Source: Zhongshania sp. (lineage in GTDB: Bacteria > Pseudomonadota > Gammaproteobacteria > Pseudomonadales > Spongiibacteraceae). From it: 64,000 bases of DNA. This document shows, in pieces, positions 7,857-16,554 of the stretch (positions are counted from its first letter, which is position 1; each line of letters starts with the position of its first letter). The stretch lies in NCBI GenBank assembly GCA_018066965.1, contig JAGPVP010000081.1:1-64000 (forward strand), given 5' to 3'. The position numbers and the translations under genes were made by a program. Below the pieces are notes generated by a model. It saw nothing but the letters and a program-made list of their open reading frames with translations, was not told the DNA's origin and did not search any database.

Positions 7857-10022
7857 TCACGCCAGCTTTAAAGGTAATTGCCGCAAGCGCTGACCTGTGG
7901 CGGCAAACACCGCATTAGCTAAGGCTGGCGCCAGTGGCGGAACCCCCGGCTCACCGACCCCAGTTGGAGCTTCGGCGCTCTCCATAATGTGCACTTCAAT
8001 TTCAGGTGTTTCGTTCATGCGCAGCATTTCGTAATTATGGAAATTGCTCTGCTGAACTGCACCGTCCACCACGGTTATTTCGCCTTTCAGCGCCGCCGTT
8101 AAGGCAAACACAATGCCACCTTCCATTTGCGCGACCACGATATCAGGATTGATGGCCATGCCGCACTCGACCACACAGACGACCTTATGCACTTTGATTT
8201 TGTTGTCTTGTATCGATACCGACACCACCTGGGCAACCATGGTTTTGAAGGATTCATGAACCGCCAAACCTTGAAACTGGCCCGGTAAGGGATTACCCCA
8301 ATCGGCCCTAGCCGCCACTTCCTCTAAGACCTTCCGACCGCGCGAGTCTGTTGCCAGGTGGTTCAGGCGGAATTGCAGTGGATCTTGCTCTGTTCGCACC
8401 GCAAGCTCATCAATAAAACTTTCCATGAAAAAGGCATTTTGGGAGTGACCCACCGAGCGCCAGTAACCAATCGGAATGCTGGTTTCTTGCATCACATAGT
8501 CGGTGCGCATATACGGAAACTCGTAGCCCGTTTCGACAAGGCCTTCCGTTGCCGCCGGATCAGAACTTGCAGCTAAACCAGCAAGCGTATTGTGTAGGCC
8601 ATTCGGAAGCCACTGCGGCAGCAATGTATTACTTACCGCGCCAACAAACTGGCCCATAATACTCGGCGCAGCGACCTTTGCCTGCAAACTAGTGACTACG
8701 TTGCCGTCTACCGTGGCGGACATTTTTACCGACGAATTAGGTCGATAAAAATCACCGCGCATATCGTCTTCACGGCTCCACACCAGCTTTATAGGGTGAC
8801 CACTAAGCTGTGCTACTCGCGCCGCCTCAACCAAATAATCTGGTAAAATACGACGACCAAAGCCGCCACCCAACATTTGATTATGGATACGAATCTGCTC
8901 TCGACTGAAACCGGTAGCATCGGCAATTGCCGATAAGGCGATATCCGGCGCCTGATTACCCGCCCAAATTTGAATTGAATCAGCATCGACCACTGCCACC
9001 GCGTTCATTGGCTCCATCGTCGCGTGGGCAAGGTATGGTACATCGTAAAGCGCATTAAGGGTTTCACCCCGCGCGTCGCTCTGCTCCCCCTTCTCTTCAA
9101 CATTCTTGCCTGACTCGGTATCAAGCAGGCTATGACGCTCTGCACGCAACGCGTCGCTGCTCACGCCTGCTAGCGGCCCAGCCTCCCACTCAACCTTTAC
9201 AACTGACGCCGCCTGCTTTGCCTGCCAATAGGTATCCGCCACTACCGCAATAGCACCGTCTACATTTAATACCGCCCGCACCCCAGATTTAGCGAGGGCC
9301 GCAATCGCGTCAAAGCTTCTGGCTTTGCCACCAAAGCTTGGCGAGCGCAGCAAAACGGCAGTTAAGGCGTCTGGGTACTGTACATCTAGCCCAAACTGCG
9401 AGCTGCCAGTAACTTTATCCCTCGCGTCTAGGCGCTGGTTGTAGTGACCAATGTATTTAAAGTCTTGGGGCGCCGTTAAGCTAACGGACGTCGGCGCAGG
9501 CATACCCCGCGCAATGCTAATAAGATCGGCAAAGGCCGTCTCGCCATTGGCGTGCACAACCTTGCCGTCGAGTAAGCTCAGCGATGATTCAGGCAGATTC
9601 AAATGCTGTGCGGCCGCTGATTTGAGAATAGCCGCAACAGTAGCGGCGGCCTCTCTTACAGGCTCATAGCTCAAACGTGCAGAAGAGCTACCGCCGGTAA
9701 TCATCACGTAAAATTCTGGATCACGAAAATCAGGATGAAACTCTGCGTGTTGGACGGTAATCAGCGCGGGATTCATTTTTAACTCTTCCGCCGCCAAGGT
9801 GGTAATACCGGTAAAGACACCCTGCCCCATTTCAGCTTTATGCAGCTGTAAAATAACTTCGCCCGACGCAGTAACTTGCAAATAGGCATTCGGCTGCAGC
9901 GCTGTGGCACTCATGTTCGGATACGGCGCAGATTTAGAGCAGCCGCTAAGGTTAAAGCCAATGGCTATACCGCCACCCAACAAAGCCGTGCTTTTAATAA
10001 AATTACGACGGGACAAACTCAT
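7857..10022 (-). CDS. iorB: IorB-like molybdopterin-binding subunit (xanthine dehydrogenase family)
   Basis: Large catalytic subunit, 721 residues, of an isoquinoline 1-oxidoreductase-type molybdenum hydroxylase. An N-terminal twin-arginine signal (SRRNFIK) is followed by a hydrophobic stretch and LSGC, a possible lipobox at Cys28, so the enzyme is probably exported folded and kept at the membrane. GGGFGRR is the MoCo-binding loop and GVGEPGVPP near the C-terminus contains the catalytic Glu (about 691). The [21 protein letters not shown] segment is typical of IorB and of aldehyde dehydrogenases of this type. It overlaps the small 2Fe-2S subunit gene by ATGA, so the two are translated together. 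The true substrate (N-heterocycle or aldehyde) cannot be told from sequence. No cytochrome or XdhC-like maturation gene is adjacent. Confidence 0.9.
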   Translation of the reverse strand: MSLSRRNFIKSTALLGGGIAIGFNLSGCSKSAPYPNMSATALQPNAYLQVTASGEVILQLHKAEMGQGVFTGITTLAAEELKMNPALITVQHAEFHPDFRDPEFYVMITGGSSSARLSYEPVREAAATVAAILKSAAAQHLNLPESSLSLLDGKVVHANGETAFADLISIARGMPAPTSVSLTAPQDFKYIGHYNQRLDARDKVTGSSQFGLDVQYPDALTAVLLRSPSFGGKARSFDAIAALAKSGVRAVLNVDGAIAVVADTYWQAKQAASVVKVEWEAGPLAGVSSDALRAERHSLLDTESGKNVEEKGEQSDARGETLNALYDVPYLAHATMEPMNAVAVVDADSIQIWAGNQAPDIALSAIADATGFSREQIRIHNQMLGGGFGRRILPDYLVEAARVAQLSGHPIKLVWSREDDMRGDFYRPNSSVKMSATVDGNVVTSLQAKVAAPSIMGQFVGAVSNTLLPQWLPNGLHNTLAGLAASSDPAATEGLVETGYEFPYMRTDYVMQETSIPIGYWRSVGHSQNAFFMESFIDELAVRTEQDPLQFRLNHLATDSRGRKVLEEVAARADWGNPLPGQFQGLAVHESFKTMVAQVVSVSIQDNKIKVHKVVCVVECGMAINPDIVVAQMEGGIVFALTAALKGEITVVDGAVQQSNFHNYEMLRMNETPEIEVHIMESAEAPTGVGEPGVPPLAPALANAVFAATGQRLRQLPLKLA

Positions 10023-10528
10023 GATTTTGCCCCCGCCTCTGCATTATTAGGCTGATAATATTGCACGCTTAATTCTGCCGCTCGATGTATTGCCTTACGA
10101 ATACGCGGGTACGTACCACAGCGGCATATATTGCCAGACATGGCTTTATCGATATCATCGTCACTAGGACTTTGATTAGATTCTAACAGCGCTACCGCCG
10201 ACATAATTTGACCAGACTGACAGTAACCGCATTGCGGCACATTCATCTCTAGCCACGCCTGTTGGACCGGATGCAGGGTATCTTCTGAAGGAGCCAACCC
10301 CTCTATGGTGGTAATGTTTTTGCCATTCACAAATTCGGCTGGATAACTGCAGCTACGAATGGGACTACCCTCTAAATGCACCGTACATGCGCCGCACAAA
10401 CCCATGCCACAGCCGAATTTAGTGCCGGTCATGGCCAACTGCTCACGCAATACCCACAGTAGGGGCGTACCTGAATCGACGGTCAATGCCTGCGCACGAC
10501 CATTCAATGTGAAACTTAACTCTGCCAT
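10019..10528 (-). CDS. iorA: IorA-like (2Fe-2S)-binding subunit
   Basis: Small electron-transfer subunit of the IorAB-type hydroxylase, 169 residues from the chosen start. The plant-ferredoxin-like N-terminal cluster uses Cys40, Cys45, Cys48 and Cys60 (CGMGLCGAC ... C). The helical C-terminal domain holds the second cluster with Cys100, Cys103, Cys135 and Cys137 (CGYC ... CRC). It passes electrons from the molybdenum site to an outside acceptor. The ATG at 10528 has GGAG six bases upstream, and so is preferred to an in-frame start at 10558. The stop overlaps the iorB start (ATGA). The subunit has no signal of its own and presumably hitch-hikes with the Tat-exported IorB. Confidence 0.92.
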   Translation of the reverse strand: MAELSFTLNGRAQALTVDSGTPLLWVLREQLAMTGTKFGCGMGLCGACTVHLEGSPIRSCSYPAEFVNGKNITTIEGLAPSEDTLHPVQQAWLEMNVPQCGYCQSGQIMSAVALLESNQSPSDDDIDKAMSGNICRCGTYPRIRKAIHRAAELSVQYYQPNNAEAGAKS

Positions 10529-10716
10529 GTTGACTCCGATAACACTCGCAATGCGCACACTATACCGACACCGAAAAACAATGTCCTGCCAGACTGTGGC
10601 AAGGGCTAGGGATTATGAGCAAAGATTGGCCTGAATCTGATTAAATCTTGTCCATGAACTGGCAAGTGGCCAATTGAACAATGACCGCAGATAGAACAAA
10701 AGCAGCAGACATAAAA

Positions 10717-10748
10717 AAGCCTTACTGCCACCGAAGACAATAAGGCTT
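10717..10748 (-). terminator. Intrinsic terminator of the outer-membrane barrel gene
   Basis: Eight-base-pair stem (10717-10724 with 10741-10748, 16-base loop) followed, on the minus strand, by six U residues. It sits about 40 bases past the stop of the beta-barrel gene at 10786. Confidence 0.7.
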
Positions 10749-10785
10749 GGGAAAACGAGCGCAGCTCAAGCCGCGCAGTTTATAG

Positions 10786-11454
10786 CTAAAAACTAAACAC
10801 TAGGTCTACCGACAAGGTATTGGCAGACAGTTTGACAGACTCGTCATCGTCTAGCAGATAATGATCATACGCTAGCGTGACACTGGCGTTTTCTGCTACC
10901 GCCAAGCGCAGACCAATACCCGCATAAGGATCGGTACCTTCCACCGTAAACTTCCCTCCGCGGCTACTGTCTTCCAAGGTACCGTCTAACTCCCAACTAT
11001 ACACACCGAAGCGTGCGAACAAGCCAACAGGCTCACTCTGCGGAGTATGTACATTTACCCCTAGAAAAACCCCATCCACGTCGGCATCCATATCAACGCG
11101 ACCCGCGCTAAAGCCATTATTCAGCACTTGCGAACCATTAGAAATGGCACTGCCGCTTAAGGAGCCAAGTGACGCATACCCAAATTCCAAACCCAGTTCA
11201 GGACTGAAATCAAAACCAAAGCCAATGCGCCCACCACTTGATTCAGTATCCAGCGTTATATTAGATAAAGACCCGTCACCAAAGCTGTAACGATAATCCG
11301 AACGATCAAAATCAAACGATGATGCGCTCACGCCACCAAACAAATACATTGACGGTCCACTGCGATAACTATGGCTGCTACGCAAATGATCCGCCTCAGC
11401 CAGCATAGGAAACAAAGAAACCGCGGCAAGGGTAATAATAGAAAGTTTCTTCAT
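10786..11454 (-). CDS. Small outer-membrane beta-barrel protein (OmpA/OmpW-like barrel)
   Basis: A 222-residue exported protein. The signal peptide (MKKLSIITLAAVSLFPMLAEA) leaves a mature N-terminus starting Asp-His. Alternating amphipathic strands follow: GGRIGFGFDFSPELGLEFGY, VGLFARFGVYSWEL, DPYAGIGLRLAVAENASVTL, and the chain ends in VDLVFSF, whose terminal Phe is the BAM recognition signal. This fits an eight-stranded barrel of the OmpA-like transmembrane class with no peptidoglycan domain. The start at 11454 has GGAG nine bases upstream; a longer open frame upstream to 11703 lacks a ribosome site and would bury the signal peptide. A terminator follows. A sigma-54-like element overlaps the promoter region. 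Function beyond an outer-membrane barrel is unknown. Confidence 0.85.
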   Translation of the reverse strand: MKKLSIITLAAVSLFPMLAEADHLRSSHSYRSGPSMYLFGGVSASSFDFDRSDYRYSFGDGSLSNITLDTESSGGRIGFGFDFSPELGLEFGYASLGSLSGSAISNGSQVLNNGFSAGRVDMDADVDGVFLGVNVHTPQSEPVGLFARFGVYSWELDGTLEDSSRGGKFTVEGTDPYAGIGLRLAVAENASVTLAYDHYLLDDDESVKLSANTLSVDLVFSF

Positions 11455-11872
11455 GGTATCTCTCCGTATTAGGTATGGCCGCATTATGGGTGCCACTAAC
11501 TGAATCAAGGCTGAACGATAAAGCCTTACAAATGCGCACAGCAATAAAGCACAGCATCTCTCCCCGCTTAGTATTAGTGCGCATACCGCGTACTTACGCA
11601 CACCATTGCAAACTAAAAGCGAACACCAAATAAATGCCCTCATGACGTTACCGCAAATAAATATATGCCTATTCCAAATACATAGTCTGACACGCCGATA
11701 CACCTACGTTTTAGCCTTTATGACTTGGCTCGCTTGATGCATTGAAAAAAGATGAAACGAAGTGGCAAAACCCGCTGTCACATTAGGGTCAAACAATTTC
11801 GCTAGGATGCTAGCAAGTCTATTTAGCACATCTATTCGGCATTACCGAATCGCATTAACGAGGTCAGCGTTC
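11455..11872. other. Divergent intergenic region
   Basis: 418 bases between the leftward barrel gene and the rightward fatty acyl-CoA reductase gene. It holds a good Shine-Dalgarno for each gene and a sigma-54-like or sigma-70-like promoter near 11481-11505 for the barrel gene. Open frames extend in from both genes but without ribosome sites. I see no RNA gene or repeat here. Confidence 0.6.
11481..11495 (-). promoter_or_regulatory. Possible sigma-54 (-24/-12) promoter for the barrel gene
   Basis: On the minus strand the sequence reads TGGCAC, five bases, ATGC: the -24 box is complete, the GG-to-GC spacing of ten is right, and the -12 box has ATGC in place of TTGC. The start site would fall about 15 bases before the ATG, just upstream of its Shine-Dalgarno. 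A sigma-70 reading (TTGATT, 15 bases, CATAAT) overlaps the same bases, so this is tentative. Confidence 0.35.
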
Positions 11873-13414
11873 ATGGACACCAGCAAAGACGTTTCCCAAA
11901 CTCTAAAATTCCTCAAAGGTAAGCATGTACTCATCACCGGTACCACCGGTTTTGTCGGCAAAGTCATGCTCGAAAAGATTATGCGTACTGTTCCAGACAT
12001 CGGCGGTGTGTATCTGCTTATACGAGGCACCAGAAAACACGCCAATGCGGGAAGTCGCTTTGCCAACGAAATTGCCTCGTCTTCAGTTTTCGAATTTCTT
12101 AAATTAAACGCGCCAGACTACTTCAACGATTTCTGCCACAACAAAATTCACTGCATCAGCGGAGAAATAACGGAACAGCAGTTTGGTCTACCCCGTATTG
12201 AATTTCGCGACCTCGCCGAAAAAATCGACGCCGTTGTAAACTGTGCGGCCAGCGTTAACTTCCGCGAAGAACTAGATCGCGCTCTAGCCATCAATACCCA
12301 TAGCTTACGCAACATCGTCGAATTGTCTGACCTAGCCGGAAATATCCCTGTTATTCAGGTATCTACCTGCTACGTGAACGGCTTTAAGCAGGGTCATATA
12401 CATGAATCTATCGTCGCCCCGACTAACGCCGACATCCCCCGTCATAAAGAAGGCTACTTCGAAGTTGGCAGCTTAATAGAAGAACTGGAACTCAAGATTG
12501 CCCAAGTTCAGCAAAAGTTTGAGGGCAAGGAATTAAAACAACAGCTTATTGATTTAGGTATTCGTGAAGCCAATACCTGTGGCTGGAACGACACCTACAC
12601 CTTTACAAAATGGCTGGGTGAACAGCTATTACTAAAGTCTCTGCGTGGCTACTCCCTAACCTTACTAAGGCCGTCCATTGTAGAAAGCACCCTGCGTGAA
12701 CCATCCCCTGGCTGGATTGAAGGCGTTAAAGTTGCGGACGCTATATTACTGGCCTACGCCAAAGAAAAAGTAACCTTCTTTCCCGGTAAACGCAGCGGCG
12801 TCATCGACGTGATTCCCGCCGACTTAGTATCTAATAGCATCCTGTTGTCATTAGCGGAACAATTTAAAAGTCCCGGCCATCATCACATTTATCAGTGCTG
12901 TAGCGGCTCTGCAAACCCACTGACCTTGGGTACGTTTATCGACCACCTAATGGCCGAAGCAAAAGAAAATCACGCCAGTTACGACAAACTGTTTTTACGC
13001 AGACCACGTAAACCCTTTATTGCTGTAAATAAACGCTTATTCTCGGCGGTAACCCTATGTCTAAGTATTGTACTTACCGTAATAAGCCAAACCATGATGA
13101 AGCTAGGATTTAAACGCGGTCTCAAAGCACAGCGCAACCTTGATGCGGCCATGGCACTCTCAACCATTTTTTCGTTTTATACCGAACCAAATTACGTCTT
13201 TCACAACAACAAATTATTAGACCTTGCCAAGCGCATGGGTAAAACAGATCAGCAACTTTTCCCCGTAGATTCTAGTGCCATCAACTGGGAAACCTATCTG
13301 CGTAAAATTCATATGGCGGGCTTGAATTGCTACGCGCTAAAAGGTCGCAAGCAAGCGCCCTTTAAACCCAAAAGCAGCACCGCGATTAGCTCTGCGCAAA
13401 AACAAGCGGCGTAA
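11873..13414 (+). CDS. Alcohol-forming fatty acyl-CoA (or acyl-ACP) reductase
   Basis: Cytoplasmic or membrane-associated NADPH reductase of the FAR/male-sterility (NAD_binding_4 plus sterile-like C-terminus) family, 513 residues. It makes fatty alcohols, usually for wax-ester synthesis. The Rossmann motif is TGTTGFVG (22-29) and the catalytic pair is Tyr242 and Lys246 in YTFTK. The RPSIVEST and VIPADLV phrases are typical, and a hydrophobic segment lies in the C-terminal domain (LFSAVTLCLSIVLTVISQ). Its length matches the roughly 510-residue Marinobacter FAR class and not the 660-residue fused form. The ATG at 11873 was chosen because the FAR fold begins right after it and GAGG lies upstream; an in-frame ATG at 11762 would add 37 residues. 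It is followed by its own terminator, and no wax-ester synthase is adjacent. Confidence 0.88.
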   Translation: MDTSKDVSQTLKFLKGKHVLITGTTGFVGKVMLEKIMRTVPDIGGVYLLIRGTRKHANAGSRFANEIASSSVFEFLKLNAPDYFNDFCHNKIHCISGEITEQQFGLPRIEFRDLAEKIDAVVNCAASVNFREELDRALAINTHSLRNIVELSDLAGNIPVIQVSTCYVNGFKQGHIHESIVAPTNADIPRHKEGYFEVGSLIEELELKIAQVQQKFEGKELKQQLIDLGIREANTCGWNDTYTFTKWLGEQLLLKSLRGYSLTLLRPSIVESTLREPSPGWIEGVKVADAILLAYAKEKVTFFPGKRSGVIDVIPADLVSNSILLSLAEQFKSPGHHHIYQCCSGSANPLTLGTFIDHLMAEAKENHASYDKLFLRRPRKPFIAVNKRLFSAVTLCLSIVLTVISQTMMKLGFKRGLKAQRNLDAAMALSTIFSFYTEPNYVFHNNKLLDLAKRMGKTDQQLFPVDSSAINWETYLRKIHMAGLNCYALKGRKQAPFKPKSSTAISSAQKQAA

Positions 13415-13432
13415 CATTGAGCACGCTTACTT

Positions 13433-13457
13433 CGGATGCCTAGGTGGCATCCGTTTT
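13433..13457 (+). terminator. Intrinsic terminator of the acyl-CoA reductase gene
   Basis: Eight-base-pair stem (13433-13440 with 13446-13453, five-base loop) followed directly by TTTT, 19 bases after the stop codon. Confidence 0.8.
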
Positions 13458-13483
13458 GTAACGGTGTCATCTTGGCATACCAC

Positions 13484-13936
13484 TTACTTCATTTCTGCCA
13501 GCGCCTTTAACTGAGCAGCAACCTGCTTCCAGCCTTCGTCAAACCCCATTGCCTCATGTTGCTTGCGAGCCTCGTCGTTCCAATGCCTTGCACTCGCGGT
13601 ATAACGGGTGCCGCTTCCTTCAGCCGCAATCTCAAAAATACCCACCATAAACGGTCCTTGTGGATTCCAGTTAGCGTCCACCGCATCGGTAAAAACAAAC
13701 CGCTGCTCTGCTAGCACTTCAAGAAAAACCCCTTCCATCGGACTTTCTTCTCCATCCGGCCCACGCATAAGCAATGCAGTGCGACCACCTGCACGCCAAT
13801 CCTGTTCGATAATCTCTGTCGACCACGGCTTAGGGCACCACCATTCCACTAAGCGCTCGGTCATCACCGCCCACACCCGAGCAGGTTGTGCCTCGATATA
13901 GCAATTTACTGACAATTCATACGATGCATTGCTCAT
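13484..13936 (-). CDS. SRPBCC / AHSA1-like protein
   Basis: A 150-residue START/Bet v1-fold protein of the AHSA1-like group. It begins SYELSVNCYIEAQPARVWAVMTERLVEWWCPKPW, continues with an aromatic-lined beta-sheet (VFTDAVDANWNPQGP) and ends with EGWKQVAAQLKALAEMK, the long C-terminal helix of the helix-grip fold. Such proteins bind hydrophobic ligands, and no enzymatic residue can be assigned. The ATG at 13936 is preferred because GAGGTG lies six bases upstream; a GTG three codons earlier is part of that ribosome site. It is 46 bases downstream of the GST gene in the same direction and probably cotranscribed. Confidence 0.8.
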   Translation of the reverse strand: MSNASYELSVNCYIEAQPARVWAVMTERLVEWWCPKPWSTEIIEQDWRAGGRTALLMRGPDGEESPMEGVFLEVLAEQRFVFTDAVDANWNPQGPFMVGIFEIAAEGSGTRYTASARHWNDEARKQHEAMGFDEGWKQVAAQLKALAEMK

Positions 13937-13982
13937 TTTTTTCACCTCATTTACACAGTTAAAATGTCCAACTCACTCGGCC

Positions 13983-14639
13983 CTAATCGCGATCCGGCGC
14001 CCCTGCCGGAAAATGCGACCTGAAAGGCCGCGCCTTATCAACAGATTCAACTACCGAATCACGGGCCAATAATCGCTGCCGATAGCCTTTCAACAAAGGA
14101 AATTCTTCGCCAATTTCACATACCCAATCAGCATAAAATAACGACGGTGCGGCAGCGCAATCAACCAAGCTAAACGTCTTACCACACGCAAACTCACGCC
14201 CCACCAAATAGGCCTCCAGCCAAGTGTAAGAGCGAAGCAACATCGCCTTGGCCTCCGTCACGGTTAAAGCATCACGCTGCGCCGGTTCTCGAATAAAATC
14301 ACCCACAATCCGCTGCATCGGCGTCATCACATAGTTGTCAAAAAAGCGATCTAACTTACGCACCTCCAGCGCCGCGACAGGATCAGTAGGAATGAACACC
14401 GCCTTGCCTGGATGAAACTGCTGCAAATATTCAATGATAATCGTAGATTCAAAAACCGCCTGCTCACCATCCACCAACACAGGAAACTTACCATGGGGAG
14501 ATACCCCCGCTAACACAGCCTGATTCTCAGGCTGATCTGGCCCCAATAATTTGTACTCGTATGGCGTGCCATTTTCGTACAAAGCAATCTGAACCTTCCA
14601 ACAATAAGAAGAAAACGGATGAGCAAGCAATGCCAGCAT
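13983..14639 (-). CDS. Glutathione S-transferase family protein
   Basis: A 218-residue GST. The N-terminal thioredoxin-like domain has the Ser/Cys-containing first turn (HPFSSYCWKVQIAL), the cis-Pro stretch GKFPVLVDGEQAVFESTIIIEYL (about 51-73) with the Glu-Ser pair that binds the gamma-glutamyl part of glutathione, and an all-helical C-terminal domain with the N-capping FSLVDCAAAPSLFY motif. It conjugates or otherwise handles electrophiles with glutathione in the cytoplasm. GGAG lies eight bases before the ATG. The SRPBCC gene follows in the same direction. The substrate is unknown. Confidence 0.88.
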   Translation of the reverse strand: MLALLAHPFSSYCWKVQIALYENGTPYEYKLLGPDQPENQAVLAGVSPHGKFPVLVDGEQAVFESTIIIEYLQQFHPGKAVFIPTDPVAALEVRKLDRFFDNYVMTPMQRIVGDFIREPAQRDALTVTEAKAMLLRSYTWLEAYLVGREFACGKTFSLVDCAAAPSLFYADWVCEIGEEFPLLKGYRQRLLARDSVVESVDKARPFRSHFPAGAPDRD

Positions 14640-15019
14640 TTAGGCAACTCCTTTAACAAATAAATAACGTCGTTAAGCTGTAGACCATATATTGATCTAC
14701 TAGGGGTAAACGTAGCGACCACCGTACTGAAAACACAGTGCGTCATTACTTTATATCTAGTAATCGATTGACATCACCTAAATTCGACAGTCACGAAAAA
14801 ATAGTTATAGAAATATAAGCGGAGGCTGTAGAGGGTGTAAAAGCGGGAAACCAATTTTTCAAAGCGATATGACTGAGCCACTACAACTTAGTGGCTAGGT
14901 AATAGGTAAAACGACAGTCCGGACTTAGGTTTTATGATCTTTATTCAACGCTTCTGACCAACATATGATTGAAACGCATAAGCAGATTTTCGCTGAATCA
15001 ACAGGCCCGTCACAATGCG
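14640..15019. other. Intergenic region without a recognised gene
   Basis: 380 bases between the MFS transporter gene and the GST gene, both leftward. It should hold the GST promoter and the end of the MFS transcript. A seven-base-pair hairpin (14876-14882 with 14890-14896) has no U-run. I see no convincing coding frame, tRNA or other RNA gene. Confidence 0.5.
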
Positions 15020-16333
15020 CTATCGCTCATTATTGTCAGAAACCTCACCCTCTTGCGCCTTGGGATTACTCTCAGCGCTGTTTTCAGGCTCTAACTCTGA
15101 CGCCATTGCAGACTCTTCGGTACGCGGATCTAACTCAAATATAACGGGTGATGTTACCGATACCGGCACAAATGGCTCGGTGGCATCAACAATCGGCACC
15201 ACATGGGATTTGCGGCGAATAGAGATACCTAAAGTAAAACCTAATAAGCACACCGCCGAAAACGCAAACAAACCCGCTGGGCCAAGCAAGGCCATAAATA
15301 GTGATGCCAACGGTGCGCCAAGCGCTGAGCTACAACCAAATAGAAATAAGATCCCGCTGCCTATCAGTACAAAATCGCTGGCTTCCGCGTTGTCTGAGGT
15401 GTGAGCTAGGCAAATGGAATACATCGTCATTACTGCGCCGCCCCATAACACGGCTAACAACAAGAGCAGATTGCCAATTGCCGGCACGAATACCAACACC
15501 AGTGACACCGCCGCGCCAGCTAGGCTCGTGAAATACAATACCAAACGGCGGTCGTAACGGTCTGACAGTCGCCCCAAGGGTAATTGAAATAACGCCCCGC
15601 CCAACACGGCGCCACTCATAAACATAGTTAGCTGTGATGTATCTAGCCCAAGTCCCCGTGCATATACCGGCCCCAAGGCCCAGAATGCCCCCGTCACTAA
15701 ACCGCTAGTAATCGCGCCTTCCATGCCCACATGCGACAACTGCCAAAGGCGCCGAAAATCGAGTTTAACTACTTGCATCGGCGCCGGTGCAAGGGTCGCC
15801 GTGAGAGACACCGGCACAATTGCCAGCGACAGTAAAATCGCTGCCAGCCCAAATAATACCGGTCCAGATGGATCGGCAAAATTTAGCATCTGCTGGCCTA
15901 GAATAATCATGCTGAGGTTGATCACAGTATACAGCGACAAAATTGTACCGCGGGTCTCGCGTGTGGCGCGGTCGTTCAACCAGCTTTCCATCACCATATA
16001 TAAACCGGAGATGCAGAAACCAACAATAAACCGCAACGCCAACCACGCAGCGAAGCTAGGCAGCGCATGAAACAACAAAACCACCGACGAAAACACCGTT
16101 GCCAGCACCGCAAAACTGCGAATATGTCCCACCCGCCTTACAATATGCGGGGTAACAAGACAGCTCAGCACAAAACCGACGAAATACGTTGAAGCGGTCA
16201 AACCGGTCTGGGTAGCGGTAAACTGCTCAATCTCTGCCCGCAGCGGTAACAAGGTCAGCATTAGGCCGTGCCCAACGAGTAGCAAGGCATCTGATAAGAG
16301 CAAAGCAGCTAGCGGTAATAACAAACGTCTCAT
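15020..16333 (-). CDS. MFS transporter, YcaD-like
   Basis: Twelve-helix major facilitator of 437 residues resembling E. coli YcaD and relatives. Features are an opening helix LLLPLAALLLSDALLLVGHGL, ALRFIVGFCISGLYMVMESWLND in helices 4-5, and the helix 8-9 loop LPLGRLSDRYDRR, the MFS signature between the two halves. After the last helix (about residue 380) there is an unusually long, acidic, probably cytoplasmic tail rich in Glu, Ser and Asn. The transported compound is unknown. It is divergent from tamA across 221 bases. No clear ribosome site precedes the ATG, though it is the natural start of the first helix. Confidence 0.85.
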   Translation of the reverse strand: MRRLLLPLAALLLSDALLLVGHGLMLTLLPLRAEIEQFTATQTGLTASTYFVGFVLSCLVTPHIVRRVGHIRSFAVLATVFSSVVLLFHALPSFAAWLALRFIVGFCISGLYMVMESWLNDRATRETRGTILSLYTVINLSMIILGQQMLNFADPSGPVLFGLAAILLSLAIVPVSLTATLAPAPMQVVKLDFRRLWQLSHVGMEGAITSGLVTGAFWALGPVYARGLGLDTSQLTMFMSGAVLGGALFQLPLGRLSDRYDRRLVLYFTSLAGAAVSLVLVFVPAIGNLLLLLAVLWGGAVMTMYSICLAHTSDNAEASDFVLIGSGILFLFGCSSALGAPLASLFMALLGPAGLFAFSAVCLLGFTLGISIRRKSHVVPIVDATEPFVPVSVTSPVIFELDPRTEESAMASELEPENSAESNPKAQEGEVSDNNER

Positions 16334-16554
16334 AAGTGTCTAATGCATAATCTCGCGGTGGCCCAGCATAATACAAAATTCAGCACCTGCCTTATATGGC
16401 TACCAACATATGTCTACCATTAGAATGACGCGACAAACCACTAAAGATCACGACGGTATCGCACTTTAAAGTAGCTAGCCAAAATCAAGCGAGGCATAAT
16501 CACCAAGATTGTCTTTGCTACAAAACTCATTCATCACCGTCATATTTAGGATTT

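Noticed and set aside
11455-11703. N-terminal extension of the barrel protein
   Set aside because: The frame is open to 11703 but has no ribosome site and would bury a good signal peptide; the ATG at 11454 has GGAG.
14876-14896. Terminator for the MFS gene
   Set aside because: The seven-base-pair hairpin has no U-run and is more than 120 bases from the stop.
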